Source of the DNA: Paenibacillus alkalitolerans
GTDB lineage: Bacteria > Bacillota > Bacilli > Paenibacillales > YIM-B00363
Direction of reading: 5' to 3'
Length of the DNA: 64,000 nt
Assembly: GCF_016482785.1 (NCBI RefSeq)
Contig: NZ_JAEMXM010000004.1
Location: 248,001-312,000 of the forward strand
Shown here one piece after another: positions 42,789-51,975 of this stretch; the stretch's first letter is position 1; every line of letters begins with the position of its first letter. A model generated the notes under the pieces. The model was not told the origin of the DNA. It was given only the letters and a program-made list of their open reading frames with translations, and did not search any database. The translations under genes were made by a program, and so were the position numbers.

Positions 42789-42907
42789 AATGGCTGAGAA
42801 AGTTGGGCGTTCGCACATCCTCCCGTAAAATCGCGGAAAAGTTCATATTTCGGAGGCCCGTCTCATAAGTTGGAATATATATTCCCGTACGAAGGAGATG
42901 AGCCGCT

Positions 42908-43180
42908 GTGAATGCCACGAAGAATGTTATTTACATGAGCGCCGCGTTGGGGATGCTCATTTATGCCGTGCCGCGTCTGTATGCCGGACAAGGCTTCACG
43001 CTGCCGACGATCTTTAGCGTCACCTGGATCGCGTTCGCGCTGATCATCATTGCCGCGCACCTCCACTCGATTTTGCGCGTGGACGAAGAGACGGACGCAC
43101 AGCTTACGCGCGTGAAGAAGTTTCGCCGGCGCCAACTGGCACAAGCGATCGAGCGCGCCCTCGTCCGCCGCGGGCAGTAA
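42908..43180 (+). CDS. Small two-helix membrane protein
   Basis: 90 residues: two hydrophobic segments (NVIYMSAALGMLIYAVPRLY and TIFSVTWIAFALIIIAAHLH) and a basic amphipathic C-terminal tail (LTRVKKFRRRQLAQAIERAL). GTG at 42908 has GAAGGAG upstream. Divergent from the ATP-grasp array and followed by a strong terminator, so monocistronic. I do not recognise a named family. Confidence 0.7.
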   Translation: MNATKNVIYMSAALGMLIYAVPRLYAGQGFTLPTIFSVTWIAFALIIIAAHLHSILRVDEETDAQLTRVKKFRRRQLAQAIERALVRRGQ

Positions 43181-43241
43181 CGCGTGTGCGGCTTGCCTGC
43201 GGCGCTGTCGCGGCCTGCGTTCGTTGCCGCGCGAAGCGGTT

Positions 43242-43273
43242 ACCTCCGGTTCGTTGTGAACCGGAGGTTTTTT
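43242..43273 (+). terminator. Intrinsic terminator of the small membrane protein gene
   Basis: ACCTCCGGTTC (43242-43252) pairs perfectly with GAACCGGAGGT (43258-43268), and the T run continues to 43273. Confidence 0.92.
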
Positions 43274-43291
43274 GCGCCTGAAGATGGGCAG

Positions 43292-43489
43292 TAAGGTCAA
43301 AAATTGAGCTTATTCGTAGAAGTAGGGCCAATATTTGACCTTATTTCCAATCCGACAGCTTGTTCTTTGGCCAATACTGCGGAATAGGCGCAATTTCTGA
43401 CCTTAATACTTCAATCCGTCCCCGAAGACCGGATGACAGGGTCAGATATGGACCTTATTCACATAAATAGGGTCAGAAATTGACCTTGT
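43292..43489. repeat. Cluster of palindromic GGTCA...TGACC repeats (copies B, half-copy C and D)
   Basis: Copy B (43292-43344) and copy D (43437-43489) each have two GGTCA-type arms around TTATTC...ATAGGG. A half-copy, AATAGGCGCAATTTCTGACC (43383-43402), lies between. Copy A is at 11796-11848. This cluster occupies most of the gene-free stretch 43181-43563; nothing else is visible there apart from the terminator and the ribosome site of the next gene. Confidence 0.65.
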
Positions 43490-43563
43490 GCGTTAAACGA
43501 CCGCAACCGGCACGCACCGAAGCGCGTCTATAACTTAAATCTAAAAATAAGGAGCAACCGGAC

Positions 43564-44547
43564 GTGCCGTCAACCAGCATCAAGAGCAGAAATTTTCTGC
43601 TGTTTATTTCGATTTGTTTGTTTGCGTTAATAGCCGGCTGCGGCAGCGACCTTCATCGAGCGATTTCGGCCGGCGACGTCGACAACGTGAACGACAGCGG
43701 TACAGCTCAGGGGGATACCGAGGTTGAAGACGTCGCATTCCACGATTTCATCATCCCGGAGAGTTACCGGCTGAAGAGGAAGCTCGTACACGCCGCCGGC
43801 GAAGATAGCAGTTACATTCTTTACGAATACGAGACGGAAGACTATTTGCCGTCTATCAACGAATGGTTGAGACACGAAGCGAAGCGCTTGGGCGGCAAAG
43901 TTATCGAACGGTATTCGTTCGACAGCAAATCAAGCATAGATATCATGATCGAATTCCCGTCAAAGACAGGGACAAGATTGATAAGCACATACACACCGAA
44001 ATATATGGATAAGCAGCATGTGGTGATCGAAGAAACATTATTCACGAAGCCTCTCAAAATAGACCAGGACTATGAAGACCATGCCCTCGTTATATTCACT
44101 CCCGATAAGGAAGGAAATATGACCGAATCGTTCAAAGGGGAGTACTTCCATCAGCATACGGATGTTTTTGTGGTGTATTTTTTTTCGCAAGCATTTTTAC
44201 AAGAGTTGGTTGAGGCGGGGAAGTACGGTATCACAGAAGATGATATAGATTACGCTGTGGGATATTTTGACAAAAACGGCGAAGAGATCGACCCGTACAG
44301 CATTGGGGAGACAAACCCTCTCATAGCCGAGGAAAACAGAGATAAGTATACGTTCGGGATCCAACTGAAGAAGGATTTCCTGCCCGCCGAACCGTCGCAG
44401 CGAGAGAAGCTTTTATACGCATGGGCCAAGACGGTTTTAACCGGTGACAAAGCGGTATCGCACACTTATGACGGCACGGAAACAATCAATTTCCTTATAA
44501 AAGGCGGCGTGTTCAAGACATACAGTTTGAAGGAGCTTGCAGATTAG
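43564..44547 (+). CDS. Hypothetical lipoprotein
   Basis: 327 residues with a signal peptide and lipobox LIAGC, so it is likely anchored to the outer face of the membrane. The mature part is acidic and mixed alpha/beta, without a motif I can name; segments such as YILYEYETEDYLPSINEWL and KGGVFKTYSLKELAD are unremarkable. GTG at 43564 follows AAGGAG. Base composition is visibly more AT-rich than in the flanking core genes, and a repeat cluster precedes it, so it may be an acquired gene. Confidence 0.6.
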   Translation: MPSTSIKSRNFLLFISICLFALIAGCGSDLHRAISAGDVDNVNDSGTAQGDTEVEDVAFHDFIIPESYRLKRKLVHAAGEDSSYILYEYETEDYLPSINEWLRHEAKRLGGKVIERYSFDSKSSIDIMIEFPSKTGTRLISTYTPKYMDKQHVVIEETLFTKPLKIDQDYEDHALVIFTPDKEGNMTESFKGEYFHQHTDVFVVYFFSQAFLQELVEAGKYGITEDDIDYAVGYFDKNGEEIDPYSIGETNPLIAEENRDKYTFGIQLKKDFLPAEPSQREKLLYAWAKTVLTGDKAVSHTYDGTETINFLIKGGVFKTYSLKELAD

Positions 44548-44636
44548 TAGAAAAACGTGCGGAATGTCCCGGCAGCAGGTATAATACAATATAACAGACT
44601 AATACAGAACAGCTACCGGGGTGAAACAGACGCGCT

Positions 44637-45974
44637 ATGGATACGACGTTGCACGAGTCTTTAACAAAACACGAACAAATTATCCGTTATATTCAAAGCT
44701 TGAGAACCGGCAGCAAAATATCCGTGCGAAAAATCGCCAGAGACGTCGGCGTGAGCGAAGGAACGGCGTACCGCGCCATTAAAGAAGCGGAAGCGTCCGG
44801 ACTTGTGGCGACGAAAGAACGGATCGGCACGGTCAGAATCGAGCAGAAGGCGCGCAACAACATCGACAAGCTGACGTTCGCCGAGGTGGTCAACATCGTG
44901 GACGGGACCGTGCTCGGAGGCGCGGAAGGCCTTCAGAAAAGCTTGGGAAAATTCGTCATCGGCGCGATGGAACTGGAGGCGATGGTCAAGTATATCGATG
45001 CGGGAAGCCTGCTCATCGTCGGCAACCGTGTGAGGGCGCACAGCATCGCGCTCGAGCTCGGCGCGGGCATACTCATCACGGGCGGATTCCCGGCCAGCGA
45101 CGAGGTGAAGGAACTGGCCGATCAACTCGCGCTGCCGATCATTTCAAGCTCTTACGATACGTTCACGGTGGCCTCCCTCATCAATCGCGCTATTTACGAC
45201 CGGCTGATTAAGAAGAAGATTTTGCTTGTGGAAGATATTATGGTTTCCGGCAGCCATACGTCGGTGCTCAAAGGGAGCAATACGGTGGCCGACTGGAACG
45301 CGCTCGTCGAGGAAAGCGGCCACAGCAGGTTTCCCGTCGTCGACGAATGGAACCGGATTATCGGCATGGTCACGTCCAAAGACGTGGTCGGGGCGGCTAT
45401 AGGCGAAAAAATCGAGAAAGTGATGACGAGAAATCCGATCACCGTCACTCCCCGAACTTCCGTCGCTTCGGCCGCGCACATGATGGTATGGGAGGGCATT
45501 GAACTGCTCCCGGTTACGGACACCGGCCGCAAATTGGCGGGAGTCATATCCAGACAAGACGTGCTGAAGGGAATGCAGTTTATCCAGAAGCAGCCGCAAA
45601 TCGGGGAGACGATCGAAGAGATCATCTTGTCGGCGTTTCAAGAGGAACGGGAAGCCGACGGAGGCATTGCGTTTCGGGGGATCATTACTCCGCAAATGAC
45701 GTCGTCGCTCGGTACCGTGTCGGAGGGCGTATTGACCACTCTCATGTCCCAGGCGGCGTTTCGGGCGATCAAGCTGATAAAAAAAGGCGACCTCGTGCTG
45801 GACAGCATGTCCGCGTTTTTCCTAAAGCCGTTGCAAATCGACAATGAAATCGTCATTCGTCCTCAAGTGATAGAATTGAGCCGGAAATTCGGCAAAGTCG
45901 ACGTGGAGATTCATTACAGGCAAGCATTGGTTGCAAAAGCGATTCTCACGGCGCAGCTTATCGATCAGGCTTAG
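44637..45974 (+). CDS. ytoI: DRTGG-CBS-hotdog regulatory protein YtoI
   Basis: 445 residues with four modules: an N-terminal winged helix-turn-helix (about 10-65, KISVRKIARDVGVSEGTAYRAIKEAE), a DRTGG domain (about 80-190), two CBS repeats (about 200-315, ending GVISRQDVLKG) and a thioesterase-like hotdog domain at the C-terminus. This is the YtoI architecture. It probably binds an adenine nucleotide or CoA ligand and regulates transcription, but the targets are unknown. ATG at 44637 has a GGGGTGA about 12 bases upstream. Its 3' end overlaps convergent ytpI by 17 bases. Confidence 0.9.
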   Translation: MDTTLHESLTKHEQIIRYIQSLRTGSKISVRKIARDVGVSEGTAYRAIKEAEASGLVATKERIGTVRIEQKARNNIDKLTFAEVVNIVDGTVLGGAEGLQKSLGKFVIGAMELEAMVKYIDAGSLLIVGNRVRAHSIALELGAGILITGGFPASDEVKELADQLALPIISSSYDTFTVASLINRAIYDRLIKKKILLVEDIMVSGSHTSVLKGSNTVADWNALVEESGHSRFPVVDEWNRIIGMVTSKDVVGAAIGEKIEKVMTRNPITVTPRTSVASAAHMMVWEGIELLPVTDTGRKLAGVISRQDVLKGMQFIQKQPQIGETIEEIILSAFQEEREADGGIAFRGIITPQMTSSLGTVSEGVLTTLMSQAAFRAIKLIKKGDLVLDSMSAFFLKPLQIDNEIVIRPQVIELSRKFGKVDVEIHYRQALVAKAILTAQLIDQA

Positions 45975-46275
45975 ACGACAGCCGGCTGAAATGTCCGTAG
46001 CTGCGAAGACCTGCAAACAAGTTGAACAACCCGATCACGATGAATACGGATCCGATTACGATGCGAATCGTATCGGGTTCGAACAGGAACCATTGCACGA
46101 GCGCCATGCAAATAAGGAGTGTTCCCATCGAAATATTCATTCTGGCGGCGTTCAGCCCCCGCCGGACCGGATCGGCCGCGCGGCGGGAGCGAAAGCTGAA
46201 AAATACGGACAGCGCGGAAGTGAGCACGATGGCCGCATAGAACACGTACGTCAAACCGGTAACCACAACAAACAC
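45958..46275 (-). CDS. ytpI: YtpI-like membrane protein
   Basis: 105 residues with three membrane helices: TGLTYVFYAAIVLTSALSVFF, MNISMGTLLICMALVQWFLF and IRIVIGSVFIVIGLFNLFAG, with an Arg-rich loop after the first. This pattern and the position next to ytoI identify YtpI, a conserved Bacillales protein of unknown function. Start ATG at 46275. Confidence 0.85.
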   Translation of the reverse strand: MFVVVTGLTYVFYAAIVLTSALSVFFSFRSRRAADPVRRGLNAARMNISMGTLLICMALVQWFLFEPDTIRIVIGSVFIVIGLFNLFAGLRSYGHFSRLSSKPDR

Positions 46276-46332
46276 CCGTCTTTCGGCAGAAATGATGCTG
46301 CGACACCACTGTACCCTTTTTCCAACCCAAAA

Positions 46333-46809
46333 TCAATTCGACACGACCGCCTCCGCCAGCACAAATACGCTAAGCTCCGTTTGGTTGACGGACAGCATGG
46401 TGACGCGAATCCGGTAATTCGTGCCGTTGATGTCCCTGTACTCGTGTCCGTCCACCATGGATCTGTATACACCCGGATCGATATTTGCCGGATTGCCGAC
46501 GGCGGCTTCCAGGTCTTTGAGTATCCGGGCTTCCAACTCGCTCTGTATGTTTTTTTCCAAAGCTTTGCCCTCAAAGATGACATTGGTCTTCTTGATGACA
46601 TAGCGCCTGTTTTTTAATTTTTCAAGAGACGCAACGTTCTGCTGCAGCTTGTCCCGCTCGCTCCGGAGGTCTATGTTCTCTTCCAGCACCGTTTGAAAAT
46701 TGTTATGTTCGATAATCATCATCAAGATGCAGCCGATGACGACTCCAACCAATAACATCCCGACCGCTTGCATAAAATCCGGCGTGCGTTCTATATTCGG
46801 CACCCGCAT
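46333..46809 (-). CDS. ytrI: Sporulation membrane protein YtrI
   Basis: 158 residues: an N-terminal membrane helix (VGMLLVGVVIGCILMMII), a coiled coil (LEENIDLRSERDKLQQNV), then a soluble extracytoplasmic domain. This matches YtrI, which is made under SigE and needed for efficient sporulation in Bacillus. It follows ytrH by six bases and is divergent from dnaE as in relatives. Confidence 0.87.
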   Translation of the reverse strand: MRVPNIERTPDFMQAVGMLLVGVVIGCILMMIIEHNNFQTVLEENIDLRSERDKLQQNVASLEKLKNRRYVIKKTNVIFEGKALEKNIQSELEARILKDLEAAVGNPANIDPGVYRSMVDGHEYRDINGTNYRIRVTMLSVNQTELSVFVLAEAVVSN

Positions 46810-46815
46810 ATCCCG

Positions 46816-47148
46816 TCACCCGCCCCGGCATATCCATTTGACAAGCTCCGTTCCCGAGTGGGCGCCGGCGAACGCGCAGAAGATCAGCAGTATTTGTTTG
46901 AAAGCAGGTGACAGATGGCCTTCATTGATGTTCCAGTCGATCACGCGCAGCGGATCGATCGTTCCGCCCACAGCGACGACTACCGCCCATATTTTCACGT
47001 TTTCCGCGAGCAGCCTCATGGTCGAAGACGGGGGCTGCATAGTGATGATGGAACTGACGCCCGCAAGCATCGACGCTCCGAACACGACGCCGAAGGCGAC
47101 GAAGAAATCTTGTATCGCTTTCGTTAAAAATACGGAAGATCCCATCAT
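46816..47148 (-). CDS. ytrH: Sporulation protein YtrH
   Basis: 110 residues with three hydrophobic segments. FFVAFGVVFGASMLAG, MRLLAENVKIWAVVVAVGGT and LIFCAFAGAHSGTELVKW are typical YtrH segments. ATG at 47148 lies five bases after GAGG; the ATG at 47145 is equally placed. It forms the ytrH-ytrI sporulation unit and is divergent from dnaE. Confidence 0.87.
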   Translation of the reverse strand: MMGSSVFLTKAIQDFFVAFGVVFGASMLAGVSSIITMQPPSSTMRLLAENVKIWAVVVAVGGTIDPLRVIDWNINEGHLSPAFKQILLIFCAFAGAHSGTELVKWICRGG

Positions 47149-47234
47149 TCCCACCTCTTTAGTAGATGCTCTTTACTAATGTATGGGACAAGGGGTTGCT
47201 ATTATGACGATTCGGGATATAACTTCAAAGTTAC

Positions 47235-47263
47235 TTGGCATCCGTTGAATAATTGTTTACAAT
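47235..47263 (+). promoter_or_regulatory. SigA-type promoter of dnaE
   Basis: TTGGCA (47235-47240) and TACAAT (47258-47263) are 17 bases apart. The predicted start is about 14 bases before the ATG, so the leader is very short. Confidence 0.6.
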
Positions 47264-47283
47264 TGATTTAAGGTGATGCGAAC

Positions 47284-50200
47284 ATGAGTTCTTTCGTTCA
47301 TTTGCACGTACATAGTGAGTACAGTTTGCTGGACGGCGCCGCCCGGGTGAAAGATTTGGCGCGCCGCGCGGCTTCTTTGGGCATGCCTGCGCTTGCGTTG
47401 ACGGATCACGGCGTCGTTTACGGAATGGTGCCTTTTTATAAAGCGTGCGTGGAAGCGGGAATCAAGCCGATCCTCGGCTGCGAATTTTACGTGGCCGGGA
47501 AGTCGATGCACGACAAAAGCCCGAGAGAGGAAAACCCTACCTATCATCTCGTGCTGCTCGCCAAGTCGAATGAAGGTTACCGGAATTTGCTCCGGTTATG
47601 CTCCGCCGCCCATCTGGAAGGCTTCCATTACAAGCCTCGAATCGATTTTGAATTGCTGTCGCGCCATGCGGAAGGACTGATCTGTTTAAGCGCTTGCTTG
47701 AAAGGGGAAATTCCGCAACAGCTGCTTGCCGGGAAGAAGGAAGAAGCGCTTTCTGCCGCATTGCGGTATAAGAAGCTGTTCGGCGGCGACTTTTTTATCG
47801 AATTACAGGACCACGGGCTTCTGGACCAGCGGAAATTGCTGTCGCAACTCGTCGAAATTTCCCGGGAAAGCAGCGTTCCTTTGGTCGCCACGAACGACGT
47901 TCACTACGTGGAACGGGAAGACGCCGCGGTGCAGGACATATTGATGTGCATCGGAATGGGGAACACGGTCGATGACCCTGCGCGATTCCGGTATAACACG
48001 GACCAATTGTATATGAAGAACGCGGAAGAGATGGCGAGGCTGTTTCCTCACGCTCCCGAAGCGATCGCAAATACGCTGCTGATCGCCGAGCGGTGCAATG
48101 TGAAGCTGGAGTTGGGGCGCAGCATTTTGCCGGAGTATTCACCGCTGCCCGAAGGCTCCGACGCTCCTTCATATTTGCGGGAGCTGTGCCGCAGCGGCTT
48201 GCTTCGGCGGTACGGCGGCGACGAGCGCTGGTCGGATCCGGCATTCCGGGACGAGGCCGAACGGAGGCTCTCGTTCGAATTGGATACGATTGAACGGATG
48301 GGTTATGCCGACTATTTTTTGATCACATGGGATTTTATTCGGTATGCGCATGAGCAAGGCATTACGACCGGTCCGGGCAGGGGGTCGGCGGCCGGGAGTT
48401 TGGTCTCTTACGTCCTCGGCATAACGGATGTGGATCCGATCCGGTACGGGCTGCTCTTCGAGCGCTTCTTAAATCCGGCCCGCGTCTCCATGCCCGATAT
48501 CGACATCGACTTTAACGACGAGCGGCGCGATGAAGTGATCGATTACGTCGTTTCCAAATACGGACGCGACCGCGTCGCGCAAATTATTACGTTCGGCACG
48601 ATGGCCGCGAGGGCGGCAGTTCGGGACGTCGGCCGCGCATTGAACTTGCCGTACGGGGACGTCGACCGCGTCGCGAAGCTGATCCCCAACTCGTTGGGCA
48701 TGACGATAGAAGAGGCGCTGCGCGTTTCTCCCGAGCTGAAGGAATGGGCCGAGAGAGACGCGAAGATCGGCGTGCTCGTCAAGATGGCGCTCAAGGTGGA
48801 GGGGCTGCCGCGCCACGCTTCGACTCACGCCGCGGGCGTCGTCATTTCGCGCGATCCGTTGACCAACGTCGTCGCTTTGCAAGAAGGTACGGCCACGACG
48901 CCGCTAACTCAGTTTTCTATGGAAAATTTGGAAGCCGTCGGATTGCTGAAGATGGACTTTCTCGGTTTAAGAACGCTGTCGATTATCGAGCGCACATTGA
49001 CGTCGATTCGGGAGCTCCGGGGCATCGAGCTGGATTTCCGGGAAGTTCCGGACGACGATCCTGCGACCTATGAGATGTTGGGACAAGGCGATGCGGCCGG
49101 CGTATTCCAACTGGAGTCTGCCGGGATTCGCCGGTTGCTGCGCGAGCTGAAGCCTTCGCGGTTTGAAGATATCGTTTCCGTCGGGGCGCTCTACCGGCCC
49201 GGTCCGATGGAGTTTATTCCGAAGTACATTGCTGGAAAGCACGGGCGCTCAGCCGTCGAATATCCGCATCCGTCGCTCGAGCCGATCCTCGGGGATACGT
49301 ACGGCATCATCGTGTACCAGGAGCAGATCATGCAAATTGCATCGTTAATGGCCGGATTCACGCTAGGGGAAGCCGATTTGCTCCGTCGCGCGGTTTCGAA
49401 GAAGAAGCGGGAGGTGCTCGACGAACAGCGGGCCGCCTTCGTTGCGGGAAGCTTGCGGCAAGGGTATTCGGAGCGGGATGCGAATGCGGTGTACGACATG
49501 ATCGTACGGTTTGCCGATTACGGCTTTCCCCGCGCGCATGCGACGGCGTATGCGGTGCTTGCTTTCCAAACAGCGTATTTAAAGGCGCATTATCCCGTCG
49601 AGTTTATGGCGTCGCTGTTGACGGCGAATATGGGCAGCCACAGGAAGGTGGCGGAATACGTCGACGAATGCCGCCGGGCGGGCGTGCCTGTGCTTCCGCC
49701 GGATGTGAACGAAAGCGGGGTGCTGTTTTCTCCTGTAGTTTCCAGAGGGGACGGTGGGAGCACCGGGTCGGAAGACGATGCGGCTGCGCCGAATGCGATC
49801 CGGTTCGGCCTCGCCGCCGTGAAGAATGTCGGCACGCAGGCCATTGAAGCGATCTTGTCCGCCCGCGCCGAAGGCGGGCCGTTCTCCGACTTGGTCGACT
49901 TGTGCCGCAGGGTCGATTTGCGTGTCTGCAACAAGCGCGTGCTCGAATCGCTCATAGCGGCCGGCGCGGCGGACGGACTTCCGGGCCACCGCGCGCAGCT
50001 GCTTGCCGTATTGGACGAAGCGGTGGAAGCGGCGGCCAAATGGAAAAAGGAGCGCGAAGACATCCAGATCCAGCTGTTCGGCTTGTCCGAGCATACGAAC
50101 TGGACGGTGGAGATGCCGGATATCCGGCCGATGACCCGGATGGAGCAGTTGGAGAACGAGCGCGAATTGCTCGGCCTGTATGTCACGGGGCATCCGCTGG

Positions 50201-50898
50201 ATTCGTATTCCGATTGGTACGAGAAGTGGGATTTGGTGCCTATCCATCAGCTGCACGAGCTAGAAGAGGGGACGGAGGCGCTCGTCTTCGGCATGGTGCT
50301 GTCGGTCAAGCCGATCGTTACCCGCAAAGGACAGCAAATGGCATTCGTGGAGATGGAGGACCGGATTCACAAGGTGGAAGTCGTCTTGTTCCCCGATGTG
50401 TGGAAGGAGGCGAGCGCGCTTCTTGGCAAAGGTGTGATCGCAGCCGTGACCGCCAAAATTCAGCATGGGGACGAAGACGTGAAGCTGCTCGCGTCGCATG
50501 TGTACGCCATGGACGATCCGGCGCTTGCCGTTCGCTTGCGTGCCGGCGGGGTGAGACGTCCCGTTCGCGCCGCAAGGGCGGCGGGAGAACGCTCGATTGT
50601 CCGCCCGGCGCCGCCAAAGCAGCCTAAGGCGAGTACGGCTGCTCCTGAGCGCGCGCGCCGCACCACCGATGACGGAACGCTCTTCGTCAAAATCAGGCCC
50701 GACAAGGAAACGCCGCGCACGCTCCAGCGCCTGCAGGCGCTGTTGAAGAAACATCCCGGCCGGGTGAACGTGGTTCTGTTCTATGAAAGGGCATCGCGTC
50801 TGCTGGAGTTGAGCGTGGATTACCGGGTGGATGCGGAGCCCGCCTTGTTGACGCTGATTGAGCGGTTGTTAGGGGAAGGTACTACGAAAATTAAATAG
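47284..50898 (+). CDS. dnaE: DNA polymerase III subunit alpha (DnaE)
   Basis: 1204-residue replicative polymerase; in Firmicutes with PolC it extends primers on the lagging strand. The N-terminal PHP domain begins HLHVHSEYSLLDG. The palm has GPGRGSAAGSLV and the catalytic Asp pair D405/D407 in PDIDIDFNDE. Helix-hairpin-helix and OB-fold regions (EALVFGMVLSVKPIVTRKG) follow near residues 900-1060. The last 120 residues form an Ala/Pro/Arg-rich linker and a small C-terminal domain. ATG at 47284 follows AAGGTGA. Confidence 0.97.
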   Translation: MSSFVHLHVHSEYSLLDGAARVKDLARRAASLGMPALALTDHGVVYGMVPFYKACVEAGIKPILGCEFYVAGKSMHDKSPREENPTYHLVLLAKSNEGYRNLLRLCSAAHLEGFHYKPRIDFELLSRHAEGLICLSACLKGEIPQQLLAGKKEEALSAALRYKKLFGGDFFIELQDHGLLDQRKLLSQLVEISRESSVPLVATNDVHYVEREDAAVQDILMCIGMGNTVDDPARFRYNTDQLYMKNAEEMARLFPHAPEAIANTLLIAERCNVKLELGRSILPEYSPLPEGSDAPSYLRELCRSGLLRRYGGDERWSDPAFRDEAERRLSFELDTIERMGYADYFLITWDFIRYAHEQGITTGPGRGSAAGSLVSYVLGITDVDPIRYGLLFERFLNPARVSMPDIDIDFNDERRDEVIDYVVSKYGRDRVAQIITFGTMAARAAVRDVGRALNLPYGDVDRVAKLIPNSLGMTIEEALRVSPELKEWAERDAKIGVLVKMALKVEGLPRHASTHAAGVVISRDPLTNVVALQEGTATTPLTQFSMENLEAVGLLKMDFLGLRTLSIIERTLTSIRELRGIELDFREVPDDDPATYEMLGQGDAAGVFQLESAGIRRLLRELKPSRFEDIVSVGALYRPGPMEFIPKYIAGKHGRSAVEYPHPSLEPILGDTYGIIVYQEQIMQIASLMAGFTLGEADLLRRAVSKKKREVLDEQRAAFVAGSLRQGYSERDANAVYDMIVRFADYGFPRAHATAYAVLAFQTAYLKAHYPVEFMASLLTANMGSHRKVAEYVDECRRAGVPVLPPDVNESGVLFSPVVSRGDGGSTGSEDDAAAPNAIRFGLAAVKNVGTQAIEAILSARAEGGPFSDLVDLCRRVDLRVCNKRVLESLIAAGAADGLPGHRAQLLAVLDEAVEAAAKWKKEREDIQIQLFGLSEHTNWTVEMPDIRPMTRMEQLENERELLGLYVTGHPLDSYSDWYEKWDLVPIHQLHELEEGTEALVFGMVLSVKPIVTRKGQQMAFVEMEDRIHKVEVVLFPDVWKEASALLGKGVIAAVTAKIQHGDEDVKLLASHVYAMDDPALAVRLRAGGVRRPVRAARAAGERSIVRPAPPKQPKASTAAPERARRTTDDGTLFVKIRPDKETPRTLQRLQALLKKHPGRVNVVLFYERASRLLELSVDYRVDAEPALLTLIERLLGEGTTKIK

Positions 50899-50902
50899 AT
50901 TT

Positions 50903-50933
50903 GGAAGAAAAACTTTACGAAGTATTTTCAAAG
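50903..50933 (+). terminator. Weak hairpin after dnaE
   Basis: GAAAAACTT and AAGTATTTTC pair around TACG with one bulge; a short T-rich right arm follows. It resembles the AAGAAAAACTT arm of the dispersed hairpin family and might be a degenerate copy. Confidence 0.35.
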
Positions 50934-51015
50934 AAGCAGAACAATTTCCTCCATGGCCGCATACATTTTTAGTCAGACAGAACTTGCCGTCTGATGGCTT
51001 AAAGGAGGATGGCTC

Positions 51016-51501
51016 ATGCTCCCGGAATGGGTTGTGGAGACGCTGCGAAAGCGAGGTATCGAGCTTTCAATGATCGGCGATATTGTGTACAAGCTTCAGA
51101 AGCCGTACAACGCCGATTTGAAGATGGAAGATTGCATGGAGAGCGTGAAGATAGTGCTGGGCAAGCGGGAGGTGCAGTACGTGCTTTGTACGGGTATCGC
51201 TTTAGACGAGCTCGCGGAGAAGAAGCTGCTTCCCCAGCCTTTGCAAAGCATTATGGACTGCGATGAATCGCTTTACGGCGTGGACGAAACGCTCGCCCTC
51301 GGCATTACGAACGTGTACGGCATGATCGGGCTGACAAGCTTCGGTTATTTGGACAAAGTGAAGCCGGGCATCATCGGCGAGCTAAACAACCGAAAGAACG
51401 GCATACATGTGTTTTTGGACGATCTTGTGGCGGGGCTGGCCGCCGCCGCTTCCGCGCGGATCGCGCACAACGATCCGAAGGCGAAGGTGTACGGCGAATA
51501 G
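51016..51501 (+). CDS. Phosphatidylglycerophosphatase A family protein
   Basis: 161 residues. GVDETLALGITNVYGMIGLTS, LDKVKPGIIGELN and FLDDLVAGLAAA, with the Asp-Asp pair of the PgpA active site, place it in the PgpA/YutG family. Members remove the phosphate from phosphatidylglycerophosphate, or act on related lipids. The N-terminus is more polar than in E. coli PgpA and there are few clear membrane helices, as in the Gram-positive YutG group. ATG at 51016 follows AAAGGAGGA. Confidence 0.8.
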   Translation: MLPEWVVETLRKRGIELSMIGDIVYKLQKPYNADLKMEDCMESVKIVLGKREVQYVLCTGIALDELAEKKLLPQPLQSIMDCDESLYGVDETLALGITNVYGMIGLTSFGYLDKVKPGIIGELNNRKNGIHVFLDDLVAGLAAAASARIAHNDPKAKVYGE

Positions 51502-51576
51502 GCGCCTTTCCTGTGCGAACTAAGCCCCGGAACCCCGCGGCTCGGCAGCTCCCGGCGGCTTTGACTTACGGCTTCC

Positions 51577-51606
51577 TTGCCCTAATTTCGGCGGATATGC
51601 TATTAT
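51577..51606 (+). promoter_or_regulatory. SigA-type promoter upstream of the small gene and accDA
   Basis: TTGCCC (51577-51582), an 18-base spacer and TATTAT (51601-51606). It would transcribe the 62-residue gene and, unless a terminator intervenes, accD and accA. Confidence 0.5.
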
Positions 51607-51693
51607 GAAACTATTGCCTTGATTTATAGCGAGGCAAGGCCGAAGGAGGCCGCACAATTTGTACAGGCTTATCGGCGTTTGGAGGTTTCCACG

Positions 51694-51882
51694 ATGTGGA
51701 CGGTCATATATATCGCCCCCACGGCAAAAATAGCGGAGCGGATTCGGACGAAACTAACCGAAGAAGGATTTCTCGTGCAAGTCCGTGCGATCAATTTGAC
51801 CAAACAACAATACGAAATACTTGTTCCGGAAGGCGAGCTGGACGAAGTGCAGGAAGTACTCAGCACGATACTCCACTTGTAA
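51694..51882 (+). CDS. Small conserved protein upstream of accD
   Basis: 62 residues with a beta-alpha-beta pattern: WTVIYIAPTAKIAERIRTKL, EEGFLVQVRAIN, then QQYEILVPEGELDEVQEVL. The look is that of a small ACT/DUF2007-like domain. I recall close relatives in this position in Paenibacillus, sometimes mislabelled glutamate decarboxylase; there is no decarboxylase motif here. ATG at 51694 follows GGAGG; the longer frame from 51619 has no ribosome site. Function unknown; the position suggests co-expression with fatty acid synthesis genes. Confidence 0.75.
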   Translation: MWTVIYIAPTAKIAERIRTKLTEEGFLVQVRAINLTKQQYEILVPEGELDEVQEVLSTILHL

Positions 51883-51975
51883 GCTCCGCTTTTTGTTAGC
51901 AGCAGCACCAGGAAGAGGGCGCCCGACGGCGCCTGTCGGACTTTTAAAGCGAATTCGCTTTTGTGAGGTGTACCC

